Of a stretch of DNA of 64,000 nt, positions 14,701-29,700 are shown piece after piece. The DNA is from Sinohyriopsis cumingii (taxonomy: Eukaryota > Mollusca > Bivalvia > Unionida > Unionidae), in the NCBI GenBank assembly GCA_028554795.2, contig CM068839.1:40143006-40207005 (forward strand), written 5' to 3'. The notes below the pieces were generated by a model that saw nothing but the letters and a program-made list of their open reading frames with translations, was not told the origin of the DNA and did no database searches. Position numbers and translations under genes: made by a program. Positions within the stretch are counted from its first letter, which is position 1; each line of letters begins with the position of its first letter.

Positions 14701-17700
14701 ATCTTGTGAATGCAGCTAATCTCAGTTTTCAGTGGATCACTTTTAATCTTGGTTTAATTTATGGTTAACATCAGAAGAGGCGCATTTTGACAAATCACTG
14801 TGCTTCTATGAATATTGTTTGAGTTATTACTATATTTTGACTTACTGCATATACTTGCTTATAAGCCAGACTACATAGATAGTGATCTGCAGCACATAAT
14901 GTGTTGACAGATCTGGGTCTGTGTGGCTTGTTTGGAGTAATCAGAAGAACAAAACACATTGATCCTGATCTGCTGTCGCCTAGACCTTAATCTGCTGGCA
15001 CATTATATGACAAAATATTAGGGTTTATGTTGTTTGCAGTTGGACCTTTTTAATTATGGATCATAATCTGGTTGCCTGATGTATTGTATGACATAATTTT
15101 GGGAATGCAACTAGTCACCTGCTTTTCATTGGATTGCCTTGAAACTTTTTACATTATTGTCATCATTTTGCACAGATCAGCAAAGTACTGTCCTCCAGAA
15201 ATCTTTATTAGAGGCTCTTGTGTTTTGTCTTGCAACTGAATGCAGTGTATGACAGAATCAAGTTGAACACAACTATTTATGCAGTTTTTAATGGATAACT
15301 GTTAAACTTGGTACCTGTTATGGTCATCATCTGATACTGTACATATCAATAACTCGCTATTCTCATTTAATTTTCGTTAGAGTTATTCACTTTTACTTGG
15401 GACTGGATCTAGTGCATGACAGAATTTTGATAATGCAGCTTGTGTCACAGTCATTTTTGCGTGGGGCTGGATCTCGTGTTTGACAGAATATTGAGAATGT
15501 AGCTTGTGTCACAGTCATTTTTGCTTGGGACTGGATCTAGTGTTTGACAGAATTTCGAGAATGTAGCTTGTGTCACAGTCATTTTTGCTTGGGGCTTGAT
15601 TTAGTGTTTGACAGAATATTGAGAATATAGCTTGTGTCAGTCATTTTTGCTTTGGGGCTGGATCTAGTGTTTGACAAAATATTGAATAATGTGGCTCGTG
15701 TCACAGTCAGTTTTGCTTGTGATTGGATCTAGTTTTTGACAAAATATTGATAATGCAACTTGTGTCACAGCCATTTTTGCTTGGGCTGGATCTCATGTTT
15801 GACAGAATATTAAGAATGCAGATTGTGTCATAGTCAGTTTTGCTTGTGACTGGATCTAGTGTTTGACAGAATATTGATAATGCAGCTTGTGTCAAAGTCA
15901 ATTTTGCTTGGGCTGGATCTATTGTTTGACAGAATATTAAGAATGCAGCTCTTGTCACAGTTTTCATTGGATCACCATGGACCTTTGTACATGTTATGGT
16001 CATAATCAGAAGATACACATTTCAATAAATCACTGTGCTTTGCAAATTATTTTGGAGTTATTCTCCATTTTGTTCTGCAGCTGAATCCAGTGTAAAACAA
16101 AATCTTGTCTTGAAGCTCTTTTATGGATTACTGTGAAGCTTTGAACATACTATGGTCATTATGTATAGTTAATATTTTACAAATCTTTCTGTGATTTTTT
16201 TAAAAGAGTTTTTGCCCTATTTGATTTACAGCTGTTTGGGAATGTTACCTCTAATAGTTTCTTGTGAATTTCTATGGAATGTAGTACATATTATGGTCAT
16301 TATTATCAGATATGTATGTTGATTAAAAATCATTGGAACAGTTATTTTTTTTAACCATAGACTCATTTCCAATAATAGTGTTAGGATGGCATAGAGGTGT
16401 GGATATATTTATAGGAGTAAATTGTTCTTCATTCCTCTAGAATATTGTTATTTTGAAAATTTTCTGGAGCATCAACTTTACTGTTTGTCAGTTGCACAGT
16501 GGGATGTTTCTTTTCATAGGACATAGTTATTACGGATTAGATATTGTTTTAATGTTGCCCATGAGGTGAAGAACACCAGAGATCCTGAAAGAAACCACTA
16601 TGAATGGATGACCATTTACTTTCATAACTGTCGGAGCCAGGTGTCAAACCACAAAGTTGCAAAGAAGATCTTACAACTGTTGCACTGTCCAAGCTCCATT
16701 GTATGATTAGTTGCATAATATATAATATATTTCTAGAACCAAAGAGACAGGTAATTGTTACATCAACTTTAATTTCTTGTATCTTAATATTTTTAAGTGC
16801 CGAATAATTGTACCGGAGAGTGTCGTATCAGGAATTGGCCTGATGGTATATGACGAGGCCCTAAGTCATAGTCATCCAGATGTTCAGGTCACACTATTAG
16901 GCTACCTACAGCAGCTGAATCATGAGGAGTACCAGGCGTATGTCTCCACTGCAGGTGTCTGCCAGGCAATGCAGAAGACATGTAAATTCCTTATGCAATG
17001 TCAAGATGAGGTGAGATGGTCATTATACTTGTAATATAGAGATAGGAATAGTGATGATAGTCATTTTTGGTCATCTTTACAGTTGACTTATTAATAGTTG
17101 TCAATTAGGTACTGCTCGTCATTGATCCTTGTGGACTCAAGACCAATTAGTGAGTTAAATGGAAGTCATTATGTAACTACCACTTTGCCACTTATATGAT
17201 TATTTGTGCCATGCTTACTGAAATCTGATACCTCAAGATTTCCACCTAAATACATGAGCAAATTTAAGTTGTAATAAGTTATGACTTGGTAGTGCTGTAT
17301 ATGTATTAATCCATATTTTAACAACAAAATTCTTAATTTTAAAGAAACTGATCTGTTAGGCGGAGCATAGTCAGTGGGTGAGTTGGTTTGCCTGGATTAG
17401 CAGAGAGCAAGACATAGGTCTCTCTTCTACTGTAAAAGAATTAGTCATTGTGAAATCAAAACTCATCATTTTTGAAATGTTGAGTATTTAAGTTCTTGAA
17501 TTGTTGACATTTTTGCTAAGGGTCCAGTGATGACAAAATACCTTACCATTTCTTGGTTTTTATGCAGTTATTTGCACTGCTCTTTTTTGATATCTATTAT
17601 CAAGTAAGGCTTATTACAAGAAAAGGATAGAAAATGTACCCTGTCACCAGTTGTCCATCACATAAGGTCTTTTTAAAATTCATCATGAGATGAAGATCAC

Positions 17701-20700
17701 AGATTCCTCTTGTCAAACATACAATGAAAATTGCACTACCCATCATTGAATATCTGTCCTCAAGTAAGGGTCTTTATACAGAAAGATATGGAACACATCA
17801 CCCTGTCACCACCCAAAGGATTTAATTTGACTCAATGGGACATTTAGCAGCAGTTAAACAGGCTACCTTCCTGGGTCATTCATCAGCTTTGGATTTATGA
17901 GAGGGAAACTTGTCTAAAAGTCATGTCCAAACTCCAGCCAATATTGCTCATAAGATGTGAAGCTGCTTTTGCTTATGTTAGGGGACTGTAGATTGTACCT
18001 TTCTATTGGGTAAGGTAATGTAGCTCCTTCCACCTCTTACCTGTTCTCCTAATGTGTTTTTATTGGGCAATAGATCTGAAGAAGGAACTAGTTATGCTAG
18101 TAAAAATATGTTCTTCAGTAAAAAAAAACACTTCTCTGATCTCAATATGGGCCCATTCTCCCAGTCTCCAAACAGTTACATCAAAGCCTTACAGAAAATA
18201 TACAAAGATTTGGCACACTCTTGCTATCCAAGGGGAAATCACTTTTTTATAACTGCCACCTTTTATTGCTAAAACAAGCTTGTGAGTGCTCAATTTGTGA
18301 GGTAGTGGTTTTACTCCAAATGTATTACAATAGATAAGTATTCATCTTCACTAGCCAAGGCTCTGATATATTAATCTATTTAAACCTTGGTGGATCAGTC
18401 ACATATTTCAGTGCTTTAGGTCTGTGATTTTGATTGGATGAAGTAGGAAGCCACTGCATCCAATCAAAATCAAGTTGTTCAGAGTTGCACAAGGGGTGCA
18501 CAGAACTGGAATGGACTCACTAAGAGATTTTCCACTACAGGTCTTTGTTTGCAGAAATGCATTCATTCCTTCAGATACACACATCATGGCTTCTTTCTGG
18601 TATGTAGTCAGGCTTTTGATATTAAATTTACAAAGTATCCTTTTGCAGTCGATTGCGTCCATCATTTTCAATGATGTACAATGTGCTGCTGATATACACT
18701 ATTAGTTTGCCATACATACTAAGGGATGCAACTCACAAAATCCAAAAGATGTCACTAGTTCAAAGCACTGAAATATCTGATCGATCTGCCAAGTTTAGAT
18801 AGGTTAAAATGGGAATGATTGTTGTGGAAACATATTTTACTCCAGAAACTAGTTTCTGTACATGAATCAAATTTACATTTTATGCCTGGTGAATTTTTCA
18901 CAGTAAGTTTGTATGAATTGATGTATTTTCTGTTTTGTGAACTTTTATCTACAGCTTTTGCCTTCTACATGTCTTTGTGTTTATATTTCAGCTCACCTGG
19001 TGTAGTAAAGAGACAGTGTCCTACATGGAGTCTGCCATTCCCAGCATTCCCTATCATTGTCACATGCCTTTTGTGTCTGCAGCAATTCGCCTCTGCTCAG
19101 AAATGTAAGTAATCTTACTATTGTTAGAATGTTTATGTTAGTGTTAATTTGTGAAATTGATGTGATTCATTATTGCAGATATGTGTTTCAAAGTTTTCTA
19201 ATTTTTCTCTTTTTATATGCCATACCTACTTTGTGTGAGTTGTACACCCAACTGCTGGATCTGGTTTTGAATATTGCTGTTTGCTTTTCGTGATTAGTAG
19301 AATAGAATTTTACAGACTGTGATCTCCTTGCGTGTGATGCAGCAACAGTTGTAGGTCTATGCTGTTTACAGTTGGGGTAAATGTTATATACCTATGTGGA
19401 TAATTCATGATTCGGCTTCAAATAATATAAAGCCACATTTGTTTGGACGTATTCTTGGGTATGTTCACAGTGGGACAACATTTTTCTGCAAATTTGGGAA
19501 GATATGTTTGGCTAGAAATAGCATAAAGCCAGGATTGTTTGGAGATGGTGTTCATGTATATGTTACAGATGATGATTGGTACACTTCACATACACATGCA
19601 GTAGTTGTGGTTTATTATTTTCACTATGTCAGCATGTTAAAATGGCACTTTCAGTGAATTTATTGGGCCTGATACATCCATGAAGTCCTTATAAAGTATT
19701 CTTCATATTGATTGCCTAAGACCTTGGGGATTTCTACCTTAAATATGTTACCCAATCATAATACTTTAGGAGAACTACTACTACCTCATAAATCCAGCCC
19801 TCCCAGAGAAGAATTTTAGCTAAAAGTTATCTGTCCACCTAGGTGGCTGTCAGGCAGAGTGATCTCCTCTTGATATAGAATTGTTGGCAAAACACATGAA
19901 TATCCCAGTTACTACTTTCGCTTGTGCGAAGAAGCATGCTCTCATCATGAAAGACCTTACAAAAGCCAGTTTCAATTTTGGATGCATACCATTATAAGTT
20001 GGAGGAGTCTTAAGGAAAGTATACTCCATCTCTGTTTCAAAACTTTTCTCTCTTCCTAATGCTGACATAGTTCTGCCTTTTCAATTGTCTAACACTTTGT
20101 TATCTTATATTTAATAGCACTTAGTCACATGCATGGTTAGCTTATGCGACTTCACAAAATAAGTTTTGGCTTCAAGTATGTTTATATGAGTGCAAGTTCC
20201 AATGCCTTTAAGAAACTCTTTATGTATGTATAATTCCATCATTACTGGTACATACAGGTGAGTTTTCTTTACCAAGACATTTTTAGCATCTGTACACCAT
20301 GCTTCAATGATTTTACCTGCACATGCTGTCCTTGAATCTTCCTACAGGTAGTGTTGTAATAATATCCTCTGCTGTCACTCCTTTCCAAGTAACCATCATT
20401 TTGTATAGCTCTTTGCATTTGTCCTGTCTCCTTCATACAGGTGGTATTATCAATTGTAGCATACCTGTATACTTCATTGCTTTGTTAGACTGTCTGTTAG
20501 CAATTTCCAGGTCGAACATTTAAGGTATAGCTCTGTACCTACAATGCATTCAAAAGACAGGTGCAGGGCTGCACAAATGTTTACATTCTGCTCTATTTGT
20601 CTTACAGATTATACCTAGGGCAAAGCGCAGAACACCCAGCGTGAAGGATGAAGACATCATAAGTCTACATGCTGACCTGTCCTTAGGACGAGAATTTTTG

Positions 20701-23700
20701 GTGGACAAATGAGATAAGTCAATGTGTGACCCTTCGTCCATGTAGTGTCAGAAATCTACATGATCAGAGACAGCTCTGGCACTCAAGCCACCACCACAGG
20801 ACTCGTTAATATTTATGACTCCTATCAGCCTTGCCACCTCAGGGTTCAGCTCTTTACTTATTGTGGAACATTGAGAGAAAAAACTAAACAGTTAACCAAA
20901 CGTTCCCTCTCACACAGCAGATGCACAGATCTGTTATGCTGATCAAATATCCCATAACCAATCTTGCCCTAATGAATTGGACAACATCCTCCCCACAGAA
21001 ATGGCCTATTTCCATTTAGATGAGCCTATGCCATTTACAAGGGACCATGAAAGGCCAGAAGAACAACTAATACAAGCTCAATCAGCAGCATGCAGCCTGG
21101 CATCCAGGATGTTGAACTGGATCTATGCTGGCACCCATCCTGTGCAGACATTCATGGAGACCAGTCTAACCCATACACTGACACTAATTTGTTACAGAGC
21201 CCTGCTTAGTTCCTCACTTTTTAACAGGGGCCACTTCGCCAATTTCTTGACCCTCTGCTACAAGAAGAGACCACTTGGAAGTCACAGTTTCAAATTCAGG
21301 GTACTCTACCAGTTTAGATCCATACATATGGATCGGATGGTCTTTGAGGACACTCTGCTGTTAGTACAATTTATCTTACTTGTGGGTTCTGTGTTGGACT
21401 TTGTCTCTATGGGTTTCAACAGGCAAAGCATAGCTTATCCTCTTCCACTCAGAATACCTCAGGGCATGCATGGGAGTTGGTCTCAAGAATGGCCTGAGCA
21501 CTGAACAGAGCTGCTCAACACACTTTGGCCAATGCTGTAATTGCAGCTACAAATTTACAATTGGCAGAAGACTCAGAGCTCTCTGCCTCCACCATAAGGC
21601 CAAGCTACGAGCACAGCTTTTATCCAGTATCCTTCTGTTTAATGGCCAGATTGAAGAAGTTTGCAAACAAGCATACAAAGAAACCAATTTCCCTCCACCC
21701 GCAACCACAGTATTTATACAGGGATATTACAGGAAATCAAGAAAAGGACACAATTCATGCTAACCAAAGTGGATAAAACACAGAGACGGTCTTATTACTG
21801 GCTCCAAAGTTTCTCCTTCCAACAGCCTCCTTCTCCATGGACTCGACAAATGCTTTCTGAGGGGATTTCGCAACATTTTCAACACTCCTCCTCCTCCCTC
21901 CAGAGTCCCAACAGCTACAAATGGCCCAATGGGCCCTTTCAATGCCAACACCTTGCAGGAAGAAATAAATGACCTTCTCCAGATAAGGGCAGTAAAACTT
22001 GTTCAAAATGCAAATTCACTGGGTTTTATTCCTAACCTTTTCCTGGTCCCAAGGGCAAATGGCACTTGGCATCCTGTCATTGACCTAAGCACACTGAATC
22101 AATTCATCCATTCATTAATGGAAACATTAAGGCACATTTTGAATGACATCCAGGAGGGAGACTTTGCAATCAGACTTAAAAGATCATTATCTTTATGTCC
22201 CTATTCAGTTCTTGTGATTCTTCCACAGCGACATCAAATATCAGTTCAGAGCACTAGATCCAGCTGTAAGCCAGCAAGGGTAATAACTCTTTAAAAAATG
22301 ACAAGGGTACAAAGATTCCAAGGCTTTCGATGAATTGTCATTAAGCTTAGTGAATATTATGGTCATCACCCGAAGATATAAATATCAACAATTCACGTAC
22401 CTCCCACAATCCTTCCATGTACAGTGCCTAAAATGCATCCTGAAAATCAGCTGGCAAGACTGCATCCCACACAGTGAGATCCTGCAGCGTGCAAGTACCC
22501 CCAGCATGTACTCCCTGCTGAGCAAACGCCACCTTTGATGGCTGGGACATGTCCGAACATGGAGGATGGGAGGCTTCCAAAGGACATCCTATAAGGACAG
22601 CTGGCCAATGGTTCCAGAAGAGTCGGACATGAAGGCATGCGACATTTCATCCGATGGCTGGGAAGTGCAGGCCAAGGACTAAGGCACCTGGAGACAGATG
22701 GTCCATTAGGGATTAGCAGTCGCTGATTTGAGGAGAGGCTAGCTGCAGGCAGCAGAGAAACATGAGAGAATGAAGAACATGGCAGCAACCACAGCAACTC
22801 AGACTTCCCAGTACATCTGCACCAACTATAATAGGGACTGTCACTCGCGCATAGGCCTGCACAGCCACAGCAGATGATGCCAAAATCCCAGAGACAGACA
22901 ACACTCCAAGGGCACTACTCGCATGGTCTCTTGAGATTGAGCTGCCAATGATGATGAATATTTTTACAACATAGTCTTATTTGTACAACTAGTTCAGCTG
23001 GTTTTCATGTAGTTTTATAGATGTTCACAAATCTTTGTGCTCCAATCATATTTGTAAGAGTTATTTTATTGACTGTTGAGAAATCATTGTACTTGTGCTA
23101 ATTTTGGAAGAGTTATTTGCTTTTATTTACTTTAAATTTAACACAATTATGCAGAGGGGTAGGACGAAGGGGGAGGCAGGGTATATTAATATTATATCAA
23201 ATATTTTAACATTCCTCACATTGGAAATAAAGTTTTATTTATGTGCTTTTCTTTTTATAGTAATGGTGGTGATATTTTTTGGCAGATTGGAATCATTTAT
23301 ATGAATTTGAAAGTCCTTAAAGCTATAATGATTTTTATCAAATATGGTAAATTTCTCTTGAACTGTTTCTGAGATGTTATTATTGATTGCTATTTTTAGT
23401 AACAGTAGCCATATTTGATGGTGGATCAATATCATTTGTATAAATGTTTAAAAATGTCATGCCAACATGTTTTCTCATAAATATTGAGTCAAATTCTGTT
23501 AAGTGGTTTTGGAAAAGTTGTTTAAAAGTTTTCCTGTAATTTTTGAGGAGTCATTTAAAGGTTTCTGTTTTTAGTAATGGTGTCTATATTAGATGCTTAT
23601 CAACATTATAAGAAAAGCTGCTTAGTAATGGAATCATGGGATTCTCACAAAAGAAGGTATTTTATCTTTAATACAAGGAGTCATATTTGATGGCAGATCA

Positions 23701-26700
23701 GCATCATTTGTACAGACTTGAAAGGTCTTCATGCCAGAACGTGAATGCTGTCTGCCAAGCTTGGTTGAGTTTATTTGAGTGGTGTTTACGTTCCCAACAA
23801 ATGGCAGAGCACATATTGTTATCACATCCATCACTTCACCAGTCATATTTTTCACTTCTGCACATGATAAACCTTTGCCAAACTTTGTCATTAGCTTGCA
23901 CTTGAGGTAAGGCATAAGCCTACTGATTATGGGTTTCAAAGGTCAGAAGGTCATGGTCAGTGACTGAAAGGAAGAATCATTTCCATTGTCTATGCAGGAC
24001 CATACCATATGCTCACTTGACCTTATGGCCAGGTGATCTGATTAAATGACAGCATAGGTTAGAAATTTGACAAATTGTATTTTTGTACCTACCATGATTT
24101 TGTATTTGTACATTAAAAACACTGCATGCTTCCTCCAACAATAGTGTTCACTCCAGTTAACATTTATAGCAAGTTGGTTTGATGAGGTGTGTTAATTGCT
24201 ATCAGCTGATGTATAATTCATGCATTAGTTTTAATCTTAATAACAAAATATTTCAGATGCAGTAAGACCCAGCAAAGGTCTCTTCAGGACAGATGTCATG
24301 GAGTGTTACTGAAGCTTTTGGCTCACCCTGTAGCACAGATCAGACAGCATACCTACATGACAGTACTACAGACACTGCAGGTAAGACAGCATGCCTACAT
24401 GACAGTCCTATAGACAATGCAGGTAAGACAGCATACCTACATGACAGTCCTACAGACACTGCAGGTAAGACAGCATGCCTACATGACAGTCCTACAGACA
24501 CTGCAGGTAAGACAGCATACCTATGTGACAGTCCTACAGACACTGCAGGTAAGACAGCATGCCTACATGACAGTCCTACAGACACTGTAGGTAAGACAGC
24601 ATACCTACATGACAGTCCTACAGACACTGAAGGTAAGACAGCATGCCTACATGACAGTCCTACAGACACCGCAGGAAAGGCTGATAAGGATTCACTGACA
24701 AATATTTATAGGTAGCATTAGTTAAGTATCATGGTGGTTCTCACACTATGCTGTTGTGAAAATGCAGTATACCAGTATTCCCTCATTATAAAACTGTCCG
24801 TGGGAACCATACAGTATTATGCCTTTATAATGTGACTGTCTCACAATAAAGTACACTGACTCACAATAAAGTACGTACTTTATATACACAGTTACAAGTC
24901 AGGCCCAGTTACAAACTGCATAGGCCCGGATCTGCCATTTCATAATGTGCTAGCAGATCTGGGTCTATGCAGTTTGTTAGTAATCTGTAGAAAAGCATAG
25001 ATCCTGATCTGCTGGTGCATTATGTAAGGCCAAATCAGGTTGGACTTGAATAATAAGCTTTTGTGTATATGTGTGTGTATGTATGTATGTGTAGGTGTGT
25101 GGGTATATGTATGTGTGTGAGAGTGTGTGTGTCTGTGTGAGTGTGTGTGTGCCTGTGTGAGAGTGTGTGTGTCTGTATATATGTATGTGTATATGTGTGG
25201 GTATATGTATGTGTCTGTGTCCGTGTGAGAGTGTGTGTCTGTGTGTGTCTGTGAGAGTGTGTGTGTCTGTGTGTATAAACCATTACTTTTATTTAGTGAA
25301 ATGAGATCCATTACCATATTTTCCCTATAACAGGAACCTTGTTTTAATGAGAGCTTTTATGGTGAAATTGATTTTTTGATCCAGATTGCTATGTGTGCAT
25401 GTGTGAATTTTGGTAGTATCCTTAATGTAGCATTAGACTACTTTCCTGATCACGCATTGGGAAATTTAAGGGACATTTCTTTAAATCTTTAAATAAAAAT
25501 GTGATATGCTGTCATAACATTTCAGCTTAAAGGTAAATAACATGGTTTGATTGAATGGTTCTCACTTCACTACCTCTGCCAGCAACCTAATGAATAGTGG
25601 TGCATAGTACACCCAATTTTTGATGATTCAATGCTAATATGACAAGACCATATGTGAGAAAAAGTCCATCTTCCACTTTAAAAAAATATAATTGTTTGGA
25701 CTATTGAACTTTTTAATCAGAAAAATATGGTATACAGAGGTAGCTGTATTGCTTGAAACTTTTCATTTCAACAAGAAAAGACACAAATCATTCCAGATTG
25801 GAGGCACTCCTGTAATATTACAAACAATGATCACTTAAGTTGGCATCTCATTTGGCCGTGTTTTTGTCAAGTAAGAGAGGAATTGTTGGAGACTTGCAGT
25901 TGGAATAAAGAAATAATTTGTAGTACTTTTTGGTGATTTTATGTGAATACTTTTAGCTCAGCTGGTTGTTGTTATTATTGTGGGGTTTAACGCCATTTTT
26001 CAGCACATGATAGGCTTTGCATGGCGGCCAGTATTAATGGTGGACGAAGAACCCAGGAAAATCCCGGGAAGAACCACCAACCCACGAGAAGCTACTGGCA
26101 AGCTTTCTCACATACCCACATTGGCCAGATCCTAGACTCGAACCCACGCAGACAGAGGTGAGATGGCAGTGATCCATAACGGAGAGTGCTTTAGACCACT
26201 CTGCCACTTGGGGCCCCAGCTCAGCTGGTGATAGACAGGAAGAGCTTATGTGTTGGTCTGTTAGTACATGTTTGTTATTGTTATGTCTCCTAATCATGAA
26301 ACTGTACACACACTGTACACACACATTCACCTTCATGGCTAGTTTTTGCTGAATGAAAATGATGCACCTTGGACATTAATTTTCACAAATAAAGACATTC
26401 TTCTTTTGGTTTTTATTTTTAATAGCAGTAATATTATACCTACTCAAATGGCATAGCCATATCTTTTCCTGGCACTAGTTCCCTTTCCAAGGATAGTATT
26501 CCCACCCACCATTTAGTAATTGCAGGTCTAGAATAAAGCAACAACATGATCTCAGTCTCGTACCTTGTCATAACTTCCTTATTTTCTGTGGACTTCAGGC
26601 ATTTGTGTCTCTTGGGTGCTCAACATTTCATCTACTGTCAATCATTCTTTTGATTCTTACCTTTAATTAAAAGTCCAAATGAACACTGATCCCTCTGTGA

Positions 26701-29700
26701 AGGCAGTAGCATCTAATTTTTCCAAATGGTGAGGTAGCCATGAACTTAAGTACTGATGAAAATGTAATTTTTTTCTTTAATAGAAATTGACATGCACAAA
26801 AATCTGATGAATTTATTTTGTCTTGAAAAATAGAAGCAGAGATATTTTGTGATCAAGCTTTCTGAACTTTTTAGCTCAACTGGTGAAAACATGAAGAACA
26901 ACATATGCAGTAAGCTTGCATCCATCATCCATCATCACTATTCCACATACACTACTTGGAATAAAGTCCTGAAATTTTGCATACAGTTTCCTCCAGAGGT
27001 GTAGATGATCCAAAATGACAATGGTGTCATGGCAGCCATCTTGTTATTGCCATTACTTCTGAAAGGATAGTCATAGTGAGATGGTGTTTTGACAGTAAGA
27101 TTTCTTATGATGTGTAGATAGTCCAAAATGAAAACAGTGATGATCTGACATCCATCATAGCTACTATTATGGCCACCTTTACCAGCTTATCATTAATGCT
27201 CACCTGAATGGATGCTCATATGGATATAGGGTTTTCACTAAAACACTTCTTATGACATGTAGATGATCCAGAATGTAAATGGAGCCAATTTATTTTCCAA
27301 GGATGCCATGGTGACCAAACTGAAAATCTTGTCATGGCCAGAAAGACAATAAAATTGGCTTGCCCCAGAAATCAGTTCTTGGGAAAGTTGACTGGAAAAT
27401 TGAACTTGCCCATGAGAGATTTTGAAGTTGTCTAAAAATATGACAACATAATATACTACAACGAAAGTTAAATACAGAGTAGAATAAAATACTTAATATT
27501 TTCTTGAGTTATAATTTAATTGATGAAATGAAGTTTAGATGGTACAAGATGCATCCTTCATTGGCCCCTCTGGGTTAATGTTGTTGTTGTTGTTGTTGTT
27601 GTTGTTGGGTTTAACGCCATTTTTCAGCACACAATAGGCTATACATGGCGGCCAGTATTAAGGATGGAAGAAGAACCCTGGAAAACCCTGGAAAGAACCA
27701 CTGACCCATGAGAAACTTCTGGTAAGCTTTCTCACATACCCACATTGGCTGAATCCGAGACTCGAACCGGTGCAGAAAGAGGTGAGATGGCAGTGATCCG
27801 TAACTGATAGTGCTTTAGACCACTCGGCCACTCAGGGCCCCTCTGGGTAATAAATAGTAGGTCATGTCTGTGCAGACATAATAATTTTGCCAGCCAGTCT
27901 GTGTTGATAAGCTTGTAACTTATTTTAGAAATGATATAATTTGGACCCAGTCATACGACTGGGTAGAGTCACATGATCAGATACTGACTCTGTATTGTTT
28001 CAGATTTTATAAGGTGAACTTGGTATGCCTGTAGAGGTGATTTTTTTCGATGTTGATGCTCTCTTTAACTTAATGCCCATATAATTTATACCTGTTTTCT
28101 ACTGTACATAGATGGAGTATCAGCTGCTATTTTTATCATAGCAATCCTCATAGATGGAGTATCAGCTGCTATTTTTATCATAGCAGTCCTCATAGATGGA
28201 GTATCGGCTGCTATTTTTATCATAGCAATCCTCATAGATGGAGTGTCAGCTGCTATTTTTATCATAGCAATCCTCAGAATTAGAATTACTGAGTTGTCCT
28301 TATATGGTGTGTCAGCTCCACATGCTGATATTGGACACTCCTCACAATCTAAAATCTCCCCTGGATATCTCTTCCTAAAGTATTCATCTGGATAAATTTA
28401 GAACTCAGATGGTGCAGTGTGCTGTGATGAAATTTTAAAATTTACCTTTATTATGCTCAGTTATATCAAAGATTATTGTTTGTATTTAATAAAGTTTGAA
28501 TTGAATGCATTTCTCTTGTGTATTGGCATTGTCCAAAATTGCAATATTGGCTTAGAGGAATTTAAATCCCCCATGTCTGTGTCATAGTATCCATGCTCTT
28601 TTACCAAGTATTGTTTTGTATTATTAATAATAGTAAAAACTACATGATCTTGCTATAATTAGTAAGAAAGAATAGATCCACTATAATTAGTAAGAAAGAA
28701 TAGATCCACTGTAGATAGTAAGAAAGAATAGATCCACTAAAATTAGTAAGAAAGAATAGATCTACTTGCCTTTCAGGTCAGTTTTATATCTCAAGGAGGA
28801 AACTCAAATTTAGGTAAACAATTAGACTTTGTTGTAGTTATTTTCCTGGATATTGTTCCACTGATGGTAATAATTGAAACGATAGCTTAAAGGAAATTGC
28901 AATAATTCCACAAACTATCTTCATAAGTTAATACAAAATTCTCTAGTGACATACAAAGAAAATAAAATTAAGAAAAATATTATAAAGATTTATTTTGTTG
29001 CCATTGTTGGCTGAGTATTCTCTAGTGCTTGCCTTTACTGATCAATGCCATCTCATCTCTGTCCACGTGGGTTGTATTCTCGAGCTTCGCATATGTGGGT
29101 ATGTGAGAAATCTTGCCAGTAGCTTCCTGTAGGTTTGAGTTTTCCTGGGTTCCTCCTCCACCATTATCCCGGCTACCATGTGATGCCTTTGAATGATTTT
29201 TCCAAGAACAATATTTTGTCATATTTGATGAAAGAATCCTGGCATGAAGACCTTTTATGATGCTGATCTGTATTTAGCAAATGATACATAAAACAGAGTA
29301 CATTTAAATGACTTCTCAAAAACTCTTCAGAAGAATGTGACCAAATTTTATAGAAAGCTTTCTGGCGTAAACAGGATTCAGTTTTTACAATTGATGCCAA
29401 TCTGCCATCAATATGACTACAATTATTTAATAATAGAGAAACCTTTAACAGATTCATCCCCAAAATCAATTTATATAATTTGACCAAACTTGAGAGAAAG
29501 CATCCTGGCATGAAAACCATTCTTGTCGTAACAAATGATGCTGACCTATTTTTAGATAAGAGGCCACTAATACTTAAAATAGAAAACATTTTAACTGACT
29601 TCTCCAAAACTGTTTAGCAGAATTTGAACAAACATCATGGCATTATGACCTATAAAGTTTATACAAATACAGTGAGATATGACTGCCACTACTAAAAATA

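Larger units (their letters stand above)
7148..16797 (+). other. RTTN: Rotatin intron c-d
   Basis: 9,650 bases. Holds a SINE at 7733-7982, a possible minus-strand zinc-finger relic (8985-10050), a tRNA-derived SINE of a second family (about 11075-11275), a DIRS-like element (about 11340-14310) with a nested SINE, a foldback MITE (about 14851-15050), dispersed repeats, and a 64-bp minisatellite (15389-15965). Nothing is recognised in 7148-7730, 7990-8340 and 10440-11070. Confidence 0.85.
19105..24256 (+). other. RTTN: Rotatin intron e-f
   Basis: 5,152 bases. Contains a DIRS-like fragment (about 20980-22285), a non-LTR retrotransposon 3' end (about 22397-22935) and dispersed repeats (about 22940-23960). 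19105-20900 shows no element I can name. Confidence 0.8.

Noticed and set aside
23634-23939. 101-codon minus-strand frame as a gene
   Set aside because: Lies in dispersed repeat family 1; similar text recurs at other sites.
24293-24715. 140-codon frame with HDSPTDTAGKTA-type repeats
   Set aside because: Out of frame with rotatin exon f and generated by the 42-bp array; the true coding frame uses another phase.
24940-25317. His/Thr-rich minus-strand frames
   Set aside because: Low-complexity GT tract.
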